NCBI GenBank assembly: GCA_004553545.1
Contig: SFLD01000037.1
Coordinates: 1-17,577, forward strand
Direction: 5' to 3'
Source: Clostridiales bacterium
GTDB taxonomy: Bacteria; Bacillota; Clostridia; Oscillospirales; Oscillospiraceae
Length of the DNA stretch: 17,577 nt
The notes beneath the pieces were generated by a model that did no database searches, was not told the DNA's origin, and saw only the letters and a list, made by a program, of their open reading frames with translations. This document shows positions 1-5,788 of this stretch, in pieces; the first letter of the stretch is position 1; each line of letters starts with the position of its first letter. The position numbers and the translations under genes are program-made.

Positions 1-2
1 AC

Positions 3-209
3 AGTATCTATAAAGTGCAGATGCCGAAGATCACGCCGCACGTTTGCAGACATACGTTCTGCTCGAACATGGCAAAAAGCGGAATGAACCCCAAGACGCT
101 TCAATACATCATGGGTCATTCTGACATTGGCGTGACGCTCAATACTTATACGCACATCGGATTTGAGGATGCGCAGGAGGAATTGCAGCGAGTAGCCAAT
201 GCTGAGTAG
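3..209 (+). CDS. Tyrosine recombinase/phage-type integrase, C-terminal fragment (5' end outside window)
   Basis: The reading frame is open from the left edge, so the gene starts outside the window; the in-frame ATG at 15 is internal. The fragment carries the end of the catalytic domain of the tyrosine recombinase (lambda Int) family: HVCRHTF supplies the H-x-x-R box, GHSDIGVTLNTYTH supplies the later conserved His and the nucleophilic Tyr (NTYTH). These enzymes cut and rejoin DNA at attachment sites to integrate or excise prophages and conjugative elements. The gene ends 324 bp before the next gene, and that gap is full of short repeats, as expected if this is the integrase-proximal end of an element lying to the left. 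Base composition is clearly lower in GC than the genes to the right. Which element it belongs to cannot be told from 68 codons. Confidence 0.9.
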   Translation, partial: SIYKVQMPKITPHVCRHTFCSNMAKSGMNPKTLQYIMGHSDIGVTLNTYTHIGFEDAQEELQRVANAE

Positions 210-210
210 T

Positions 211-420
211 TACTACTTTTCGTGGTAGAGGGATTTCAGCGGGTATGCGATACGGCAAAAAATGAAAACGGCAGAAAATTCCCGGTATAATCCGTACTCT
301 TGTTGCAGGGCAAGGATTTGCGGCAAAGCTCTGCCATAGAATTTCGCCATATATCGCAGAAAAGGGCCAGTAGTAAAACACGATTTTAGGCCCAATTTAC
401 TACTCGTTGTACTACTTTTG
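211..420. repeat. ACTACTTTT-type short repeats downstream of the integrase (candidate attachment/integrase-binding region)
   Basis: The word TACTACTTTT occurs at 211-220, two bases after the integrase stop codon, and again at 410-419. Between them AGTAGTAAA (369-377) and TTTACTACT (396-404) form a perfect 9-bp inverted repeat. Clusters of direct and inverted copies next to the integrase stop are typical of attachment sites and of core or arm sites for tyrosine recombinases. The 210-533 stretch has no gene that I can support; apart from these repeats it holds only a weak candidate promoter and one hairpin just before the next gene. The exact crossover point cannot be seen without the empty site or the other end of the element. 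Confidence 0.45.
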
Positions 421-446
421 CTGGCAAAGATGTGCGAATTTATGCT
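418..446 (+). promoter_or_regulatory. Weak candidate promoter for the phosphatase-bceRS operon
   Basis: TTGCTG (418-423) and TATGCT (441-446) are separated by 17 bp. Each half matches consensus only in part (3/6 and 4/6). It is the best sigma-A-like pair I can see upstream of the operon, but it overlaps the repeat region of the putative attachment site and could be chance. Confidence 0.25.
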
Positions 447-469
447 ACGATATGCCAAGTGAACGAGCA

Positions 470-494
470 TCGGGCCATTTGAGAAAATGCCCGA
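470..494 (+). other. Leader hairpin with GAGA tetraloop
   Basis: TCGGGC-C-ATTT (470-480) pairs with AAATGCCCGA (485-494): ten base pairs, one bulged C at 476, and a GAGA loop of the GNRA type. No run of T follows, so it is not an intrinsic terminator. It lies 40 bp before the start codon of the phosphatase gene and would be in its 5' leader. It could equally be a protein-binding inverted repeat in DNA. Confidence 0.4.
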
Positions 495-533
495 AAATCA
501 AGGAAAATCAGTAATTTCAAGAGGTTTAGATAG

Positions 534-989
534 ATGACAAAAATCTTATTTGTTTGCCACGGCAATATCTGCCGGAGCCCCATGGCGGAGTATGCCATGA
601 AGGACTTCGTCCGGCGGGCGGGGAAGGAGGGGCAATTCTTCATCGCCTCCGCGGCCGCCACGAGGGAGGAGATCGGGAACCCGGTCTATCCCCCGGCGCG
701 GCGCAAGCTGGCGGAGCACGGTATCTCCTGCGAGGGGCACGCCGCCCGGCTCCTGACCCGGCGGGACTACGCGGAGTATGACCTCCTCATCGGCATGGAC
801 CAGGAGAACCTCCGGGACATGCGGCGGATCTGCGGCGGCGACCCGGAGGGGAAGCTCCACCTGCTGACGGAGTTCGCGGGCCGCAGCGGCGAGGTGGCGG
901 ACCCCTGGTACACCGGGGACTTTGAAGCCACCTGGCGGGACGTGGAGGCCGGGTGCCGGGGCCTTCTGGCCCGGTACGGCGGAGACTGA
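534..989 (+). CDS. Low-molecular-weight protein-tyrosine phosphatase
   Basis: This 151-residue protein has the usual length for the family. The N-terminal P-loop CHGNICRS (residues 8-15) is the C-x5-R-S active site: Cys8 is the nucleophile and Arg14 binds phosphate. DPWY at 123-126 supplies the general-acid Asp123. The protein is cytoplasmic and has no signal peptide. The family dephosphorylates phosphotyrosine on bacterial proteins, often tyrosine kinases of the envelope polysaccharide machinery; some relatives are arsenate reductases, but the ArsC resolving-cysteine pattern is not evident. The start at 534 is preceded by a modest AGAGG site. It is the first gene of an operon: the response regulator begins 16 bp after its stop, which suggests a job linked to cell-envelope signalling, although a phosphatase is not a standard part of Bce modules. 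The substrate is unknown. Confidence 0.93.
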   Translation: MTKILFVCHGNICRSPMAEYAMKDFVRRAGKEGQFFIASAAATREEIGNPVYPPARRKLAEHGISCEGHAARLLTRRDYAEYDLLIGMDQENLRDMRRICGGDPEGKLHLLTEFAGRSGEVADPWYTGDFEATWRDVEAGCRGLLARYGGD

Positions 990-1005
990 GCAGGGAGGAC
1001 CACCC

Positions 1006-1689
1006 ATGACCATGAAGATCTATCTTGTGGAGGATGACGCCGTCATCGCCGGGCATGTGGCCCGGCACCTGGAGGCCTGGGGCTACCAGGTGAAGACGGC
1101 GGAGGACTTCCGGAACATCCTGGGGGAGTTCCAGGCTTTCCAGCCCCAGCTGGTGCTGCTGGACATCGCCCTGCCCTTTTTCAACGGCTACCACTGGTGC
1201 ACGGAGATCCGGAAGGTCTCCCGGGTACCCATCATTTTCCTCTCGTCGGTCTCGGACAACATGAACATCGTCACCGCCATGGATCTGGGCGGGGATGACT
1301 TCGTGCCGAAGCCCTTCGACCTCTCGGTACTCTCGGCCAAGGTGCGCTCCACCCTGCGCCGCTGCTACGATTTCGCGGCGCCCCAGCCGGTCCTGGCCCA
1401 CCGGGGGGCGGAGCTGGACACGGCGGACGCCTCCCTCCGCTATCAGGGGGAGAAGCTGGACCTCAGCCGCAACGAGTTCCGCATCCTGCAGGTGCTGCTG
1501 GAGCAGAAGGGCCGCACCGTCTCCCGGGACGCCCTGATGCAGAAGCTCTGGGAGACGGACAGCTTCGTGGACGAGAACACCCTCTCCGTCAACGTCAACC
1601 GCCTGCGGCGGAAGCTGGACGAGCTGGGACTCACGGACTTCATCCGGACCAAGAAGGGGATGGGCTATCTCATTGAAAACGACGAGTGA
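1006..1689 (+). CDS. OmpR/PhoB-family response regulator, BceR-like
   Basis: The protein has 227 residues from the ATG at 1006, which has a GGGAGG site (993-998) upstream; the longer in-frame extension back to 922 would overlap the phosphatase gene and is rejected. The N-terminal receiver shows the acidic pocket (VEDD, 8-11), phospho-acceptor Asp53 in LLDIALP, and Lys102 in PKPF. The C-terminal half is a winged-helix DNA-binding domain (about 125-225) with LSRNEFRILQVLLEQKGRTVSRDAL and the NTLSVNVNRLRRKL recognition-helix region. The kinase gene overlaps its end by 17 bp, and a Bce-type transporter follows, which places it in the BceR/GraR/BraR group that controls antimicrobial-peptide resistance transporters. 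A likely target is the box at 2694-2723 in front of the transporter genes; the box at 5649-5666 may be another. Confidence 0.93.
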   Translation: MTMKIYLVEDDAVIAGHVARHLEAWGYQVKTAEDFRNILGEFQAFQPQLVLLDIALPFFNGYHWCTEIRKVSRVPIIFLSSVSDNMNIVTAMDLGGDDFVPKPFDLSVLSAKVRSTLRRCYDFAAPQPVLAHRGAELDTADASLRYQGEKLDLSRNEFRILQVLLEQKGRTVSRDALMQKLWETDSFVDENTLSVNVNRLRRKLDELGLTDFIRTKKGMGYLIENDE

Positions 1690-2668
1690 ACGGGGCGCGT
1701 ACCTCCGCTGCCGCTGGCCGGCGGGGACGCTGCTTCTGGGCTGCCTGGGGATCTTCACCCTCATCGGCTGGCTCTATGACATGCCGGGCGCGGCCCTGGG
1801 CTACGCCTGGCTCCTCTCCCTTGCCCTGACGGCGGCGGCCGGGGGATGGGACTTCCTCTGCTGGCGGGGCAGGCGGCGGACGCTGCAGGCCCTCCGGGGG
1901 CAGATCACGGTGAGCCTGGACGGCCTGCCGGAGCCCTGGCCCGGGACGGAGGAGGATTACCAGGAGCTTCTTGCCATCCTGCGCCGCCAGTGCCGGGCCC
2001 TCTCGGCGGAGAGCGCCGAGAGCCGGCAGAACATGGTGGATTACTACACCCTCTGGGCCCACCAGATCAAGACCCCCATCGCGGCGCTGAAGCTCCTCTG
2101 CCAGGAGGACGACAGTGAGCGCGGCCGGGAGATGACGGCGGAGCTTTTGCGGGTGGAGCAGTATGTGGAGATGGTGCTCCACTATCTGCGCCTGGAGAGC
2201 GAGTCCACGGACTATGTCCTCCGGGAGACGGAGATCGATCCCCTGCTGCGGCAGGCGGTGCGGCGCTACGCGCCGCTTTTCATCCGCTCCCGGGTGTCAT
2301 TGCAGCTGGAGGAGACGGGCCTGCGTGTCCTGACGGACGGGAAGTGGCTGGGCTTCGTGGTGGAGCAGCTCCTCTCCAACGCGGTGAAGTATGCCCCCGG
2401 CGGCACCGTCCGCATTTATGCGGAGGGAGAGACCCTCTGCATCGCGGACAACGGCATCGGCATCGCGCCGGAGGACCTGCCCCGGGTCTTCGAGCGGGGC
2501 TACACCGGGAAGAACGGCCGCCTGGAGCGGCGCTCCACCGGCATCGGCCTCTTCCTCTGCCGGGAGGTCTGCCGCCGCCTGGGCCACGGCATCACCATCG
2601 CCTCCCGCCCCGGGGAGGGGACGGAGGTCCGCCTGGACCTCCACCGGGAGAAGCTGGAGGCAGAGTGA
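1673..2668 (+). CDS. Intramembrane-sensing histidine kinase, BceS-like
   Basis: This 331-residue kinase is short, with two transmembrane helices (about 17-34 and 38-58) joined by only a few residues, so there is no extracellular sensor domain. That is the hallmark of the intramembrane-sensing BceS/GraS class, which detects the stimulus through the partner ABC transporter. The phospho-acceptor is His130 in WAHQIKTPI, the typical sequence of this class. The ATPase domain shows the N box with Asn236 (EQLLSNAVKYAPGG), G1 DNGIG (259-263), an FERGYTGKNGR segment, and G2 STGIGLFLC (288-296). The start codon lies inside the end of the regulator gene (17-bp overlap), indicating translational coupling. 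A terminator begins at the stop codon and separates it from the transporter genes, which have their own promoter. Confidence 0.94.
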   Translation: MKTTSERGAYLRCRWPAGTLLLGCLGIFTLIGWLYDMPGAALGYAWLLSLALTAAAGGWDFLCWRGRRRTLQALRGQITVSLDGLPEPWPGTEEDYQELLAILRRQCRALSAESAESRQNMVDYYTLWAHQIKTPIAALKLLCQEDDSERGREMTAELLRVEQYVEMVLHYLRLESESTDYVLRETEIDPLLRQAVRRYAPLFIRSRVSLQLEETGLRVLTDGKWLGFVVEQLLSNAVKYAPGGTVRIYAEGETLCIADNGIGIAPEDLPRVFERGYTGKNGRLERRSTGIGLFLCREVCRRLGHGITIASRPGEGTEVRLDLHREKLEAE

Positions 2669-2697
2669 GCGGACGGGAGAGCCCGTCCGCTCGTTTC
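2667..2697 (+). terminator. Intrinsic terminator after bceS-like gene
   Basis: AGCGGACGGG (2668-2677) pairs perfectly with CCCGTCCGCT (2682-2691) around an AGAG loop, extended by G2667-C2692, and is followed by a short T-rich tail. It overlaps the kinase stop codon and isolates the regulatory genes from the inducible transporter genes. Confidence 0.8.
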
Positions 2698-2723
2698 TTA
2701 CAGAACTGTAAGAAAGCTGTAAG
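2694..2723 (+). promoter_or_regulatory. BceR-type operator: inverted repeat plus third tandem half-site
   Basis: CTTACAG-AA-CTGTAAG (2697-2712) is a perfect inverted repeat, flanked by further matching bases to 2694-2715. It contains TTACA-N4-TGTAA (2698-2711), which fits the TNACA-N4-TGTAA pattern I recall for BceR-like regulators of Firmicutes. A third half-site CTGTAAG (2717-2723) repeats the second one 11 bp downstream, about one helical turn, as OmpR-family dimers often bind in tandem. It sits directly upstream of the bceA promoter, where an activator would bind. Confidence 0.8.
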
Positions 2724-2731
2724 GGAAAACC

Positions 2732-2761
2732 ATGGCAGGGCGGCGGGGCCTCTGCTATCCT
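2732..2761 (+). promoter_or_regulatory. Activator-dependent promoter of bceAB
   Basis: A weak -35 ATGGCA (2732-2737) and a TG-extended -10 TATCCT (2756-2761) are separated by 18 bp, just downstream of the response-regulator box. The poor -35 is what an activated promoter usually shows. The start codon of bceA follows 29 bp after the -10. Confidence 0.55.
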
Positions 2762-2790
2762 GAGAGGGAAGAAACAAGGAGGTCAATATC

Positions 2791-3561
2791 ATGTCTACCA
2801 TCCTGCAGGTGAAGCACCTGAAAAAGATCTATACCACCCGCTTCGGCGGGGCCCAGGTCCAGGCTCTCAGCGACGTGAATTTCAGCGTGGAGGCCGGGGA
2901 GTACGTGGCCATCATGGGCGAGTCCGGCTCCGGCAAGACCACGCTCCTCAACATCCTGGCGGCCCTGGATCGCCCCACGGACGGCGAGGTGCTGCTGAAC
3001 GGAAGCTCCCTGGGGGCCATCCGGGAGAAGGATCTCGCTGCCTTCCGGCGGACGCACCTGGGCTTTGTGTTCCAGGATTTCAACCTTCTGGATACCTTCT
3101 CCCTTCAGGACAACATCTTCCTGCCCCTGGTGCTGGCGGGGGAGGACTACCAGAGCATGAGCCGCAAGCTCCGGCCCATCGCGGAAGAGCTGGGCATCGC
3201 GGAGCTGCTGAAAAAGTACCCCTACGAGGTCTCCGGCGGGCAGAAGCAGCGGGCCGCCGTGGCCCGGGCCCTCATCACGGAGCCGGAGATTATCCTGGCG
3301 GATGAGCCCACCGGCGCCCTGGACTCCAAGGCGTCGGACAGCCTGCTCCGCCTCTTTGCGGAGATCAACGCCCGGGGCCAGACCATCGTGATGGTGACCC
3401 ACTCGGTGAAGGCGGCCAGCCACGCGGGCCGGGTGCTCTTCCTGCGGGACGGCCAGGTCTATCACCAGCTCTACCGGGGCGAGGAGAGCCAGGAGGCCCA
3501 GTTCCGCCGCATCTCCGACACCCTGACGGTGCTCTCCCAAGGCGGTGAGACCCATGCGTAA
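2791..3561 (+). CDS. Antimicrobial-peptide ABC transporter, ATP-binding protein, BceA-like
   Basis: The 256-residue protein is a single, complete nucleotide-binding domain of the MacB/LolD/BceA branch. Walker A is GESGSGKT (43-50), the Q-loop Gln95 is in VFQDFNLLDT, the signature is VSGGQ (147-151), Walker B is IILADE (167-172) followed by PTGALD, and the switch His204 is in VTHS. Its start has an AAGGAGG site (2776-2782) eight bases upstream. It overlaps the permease gene by 8 bp (ATGCGTAA), so the two are coupled. In Bce systems the ATPase powers removal of peptide antibiotics such as bacitracin from their lipid targets, and flux through the transporter is sensed by the kinase. The peptide handled here cannot be told from sequence. 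Confidence 0.95.
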   Translation: MSTILQVKHLKKIYTTRFGGAQVQALSDVNFSVEAGEYVAIMGESGSGKTTLLNILAALDRPTDGEVLLNGSSLGAIREKDLAAFRRTHLGFVFQDFNLLDTFSLQDNIFLPLVLAGEDYQSMSRKLRPIAEELGIAELLKKYPYEVSGGQKQRAAVARALITEPEIILADEPTGALDSKASDSLLRLFAEINARGQTIVMVTHSVKAASHAGRVLFLRDGQVYHQLYRGEESQEAQFRRISDTLTVLSQGGETHA

Positions 3562-5575
3562 GTCCGGATTCTACCCGAAGCTGGCCTGGGGCAACATCGT
3601 CCGGAACCGCCAGTTCTACGTGCCCTACCTCCTGACGCTGATGGGCACGGCGGCGGCCTTCTATATCATCGCGGCCCTGGCCGGGGCCCGGGATCTGCCC
3701 GTCATGACCCGCTATATCTACCTCTCCATGTTCATGCTCATCGGCCTTTTCGTCATTGCCATCTTCGCAGTGATCTTCCTGAGCTATACCAATAGCTTCC
3801 TCATGAAGCGGCGGCGCAAGGAGCTGGGGCTCTACAACGTCCTCGGCATGGGTAAGCGGAACATCGCCCGGATGCTGGGGATGGAGACGGTCTACACCGC
3901 CATCATCGGCATCGGCGGCGGCATCCTTGCGGGACTGCTGCTCCAAAAGCTGGTGTCGCTGCTCCTCTGCCGGATCATGAACTTCCACGGCGCCTTCGCC
4001 TTCTATGTCTCGGTAGAGGGCATCCTCTACACCGCGGTGCTCTTCACGCTGATCCTGATCGGGAACCTGGCCGTGAACCTCATCCGGGTGGGGCGGCAGA
4101 GCCCCATGGAGCTGATGCGCTCCGCCAGCGCCGGCGAGCGGGAGCCCAAAAGCAACTGGCCCCTGGCCATCCTGGGCATCCTGGCGCTCGGCGGGGGCTA
4201 CGGCATCGCGGTCTTCACGAATAACGCGGGGATGGCCTTTGCTCTCTACTTCCCGGCGGTCTTTCTGGTGATCCTGGGGACCTACGCCCTCTTCTCCGCC
4301 GTCAGCATCGTGGTGCTGAAGGCGATGCGGAAGAATAAACGTTATTACTATCAGACCCGACACTTTATCGGCGTCTCCGGCATGCTCTACCGGATGCGGC
4401 GCAACGCCGTGGGCCTTGCCAACATCTGCATCCTCTCCACCATGGTGCTGGTGATGGTCTCCGGCACCCTCTCCCTGTACGTCAGCTCCCAGCGGACGCT
4501 GGACAAGGAGTTCCCGGCAGAGCTCTCCGTGGCGGTCCGCTATCAGGCGGACAACACCCCGGCCTTTGACCCGGACGCCTTCACCGCCCGGCTCCTGGCG
4601 GATCTGCGGGAGAAGGGCTGCCCGGCGGAGACCCTTTACTCCTACCGCCGCGTCACCGTCCCCATGGATGAGATCCCCGGCGGCTACCTCCGCCGCCACG
4701 AGTATCAGGCCCAGACCAAGGACGTCTACTTCCTCACGGCGGCGGATGCCGCGGCCATCACCGGGGAGCAGCCCGCAGACTTTGCTCCTGTGACGCTGCG
4801 CTTCCCCCTGACTGCCGCGGCGGAGCAGGGCAGCACGGACGAATACTCCGAGATCACCGTGGACGCGGCCAGACTCACGGAGGCCGTCCCCGCCCTGGGC
4901 GGCGCCTTCGTCAACATCAATGCCCCCATCTGGCTGGCGGTGCGGGATGACGCCGCCCTGCAGACCATCTGGGACACCCAGGCGGCGGCCCAGCGCATCC
5001 GGATCTCCGGCGGCACCCCCAATGCCATGGTCTGGCAGATCTTCTGCCGCCTGGATGCCGACTCAGAGACCCAGCTGACTGCGGCGGGAGAACTGGACTT
5101 CGGCCAGGGCTATATGGACAGCGAGGTGGGCAGCTGGGAGCGGGTGGACGTGGACAGCAAGGAGAACTTCACCCAGGACTACTTCTCCATCAACGGCGGG
5201 TTCTTCTTCCTGGGGCTGTTCCTGGGCTTCCTCTTCATCATGGCGGCGGTGCTCATCATCTACTATAAGCAGGTCAGCGAGGGCTACGAGGACCGGGAGC
5301 GCTACCGCATCATGCAGGACGTGGGCCTGGAGCGGAAAATGGTGAAGGAATCCATCGGCTCGCAGATCCTGGTGGTGTTCTTTGCCCCGCTGCTGGTGGC
5401 GGCCATCCATGTGGCCTTTGACTTCCAGCTGATGCTGCACCTTCTCACCATGTTCGGCCTCCACGAGGCGGGCGTGACCCTCCTCTGCACGGCAGGCACC
5501 TTCCTGGTCTTCGCCGTGATTTACGGGCTGGTCTACCTCCTGACCGCCCGGACCTACTACCGCATCGTGCAGTGA
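3554..5575 (+). CDS. Antimicrobial-peptide ABC transporter, FtsX-fold permease, BceB-like
   Basis: The protein has 673 residues and ten predicted transmembrane helices in the BceB arrangement: a FtsX-like block near the N-terminus, TM7 (LANICILSTMVLVMVSG), then a large extracellular domain of roughly 230 residues (about 311-544), and TM8-10 at the C-terminus. The cytoplasmic loop after TM2 (RRRKELGLYNVLGMGKRNIARML) is the usual coupling element for the ATPase. I chose the ATG at 3554 because AAGGCGG lies eight bases upstream; a GTG at 3545 would add three residues. The size and the extracellular domain between TM7 and TM8 distinguish it from MacB-type permeases. That domain governs ligand recognition in this family and diverges strongly, so the antibiotic cannot be predicted. 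Confidence 0.94.
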   Translation: MRKSGFYPKLAWGNIVRNRQFYVPYLLTLMGTAAAFYIIAALAGARDLPVMTRYIYLSMFMLIGLFVIAIFAVIFLSYTNSFLMKRRRKELGLYNVLGMGKRNIARMLGMETVYTAIIGIGGGILAGLLLQKLVSLLLCRIMNFHGAFAFYVSVEGILYTAVLFTLILIGNLAVNLIRVGRQSPMELMRSASAGEREPKSNWPLAILGILALGGGYGIAVFTNNAGMAFALYFPAVFLVILGTYALFSAVSIVVLKAMRKNKRYYYQTRHFIGVSGMLYRMRRNAVGLANICILSTMVLVMVSGTLSLYVSSQRTLDKEFPAELSVAVRYQADNTPAFDPDAFTARLLADLREKGCPAETLYSYRRVTVPMDEIPGGYLRRHEYQAQTKDVYFLTAADAAAITGEQPADFAPVTLRFPLTAAAEQGSTDEYSEITVDAARLTEAVPALGGAFVNINAPIWLAVRDDAALQTIWDTQAAAQRIRISGGTPNAMVWQIFCRLDADSETQLTAAGELDFGQGYMDSEVGSWERVDVDSKENFTQDYFSINGGFFFLGLFLGFLFIMAAVLIIYYKQVSEGYEDRERYRIMQDVGLERKMVKESIGSQILVVFFAPLLVAAIHVAFDFQLMLHLLTMFGLHEAGVTLLCTAGTFLVFAVIYGLVYLLTARTYYRIVQ

Positions 5576-5582
5576 ATCCAGG

Positions 5583-5621
5583 AAAAAGGGACCGTTCCCG
5601 CCAGAGAACGGTCCCTTTTTT
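5583..5621. terminator. Strong terminator after bceAB
   Basis: A 15-bp perfect stem pairs 5583-5597 (AAAAAGGGACCGTTC) with 5606-5620, around an 8-nt loop, and ends in TTTTTT. The A-run on the 5' side makes it potentially bidirectional. It begins eight bases after the permease stop codon. Confidence 0.92.
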
Positions 5622-5648
5622 CGCTGGAAGAGGCTCCCATCCGGGGGA

Positions 5649-5666
5649 TTTGTAGGCAATTTGTAA
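5649..5666 (+). promoter_or_regulatory. Tandem TGTA half-sites upstream of the acyltransferase promoter
   Basis: TTTGTA occurs at 5649-5654 and again at 5660-5665, exactly 11 bp apart, ending 12 bp before the -35 of the downstream promoter. The TGTAG/TGTAA words and the 11-bp period match the two right-hand half-sites of the box before bceA (2707 and 2718). The distance from the second half-site to the -10 is 39 bp here and 38 bp there. This suggests binding by the same or a similar OmpR-family regulator. No inverted TTACA half is present here, so affinity may differ. Confidence 0.5.
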
Positions 5667-5677
5667 CCAAAGAGACC

Positions 5678-5706
5678 TTGACTGCGAATTCCGGAAAGAC
5701 TATCAT
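5678..5706 (+). promoter_or_regulatory. Sigma-A promoter of the MBOAT-DHHW operon
   Basis: TTGACT (5678-5683) and TATCAT (5701-5706) are separated by 17 bp. Transcription would start near 5713 and leave a leader of about 75 nt, whose first bases contain a GTCCGC/GCGGAC hairpin (5714-5730). Confidence 0.75.
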
Positions 5707-5788
5707 ATCCGGTGTCCGCTGACCGCGGACGGATACACGATGCTCTGTGCTCCAGCACTTGCCATATTCCATTCGCAGGAGGGTCCCC

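Noticed and set aside
364..404. Possible H-type RNA pseudoknot (GGGCC 364-368 with GGCCC 389-393; 369-377 with 396-404)
   Set aside because: The loops needed to cross the two stems would be 0 and 2 nt, which is too short for a stable pseudoknot. Inverted recombinase sites in DNA are a simpler reading.
534..989. Arsenate reductase (ArsC) function for the phosphatase gene
   Set aside because: Thioredoxin-linked ArsC shares the fold but needs two further redox cysteines in a characteristic segment that is not evident here, and no ars genes are nearby. Tyrosine phosphatase is the better call.
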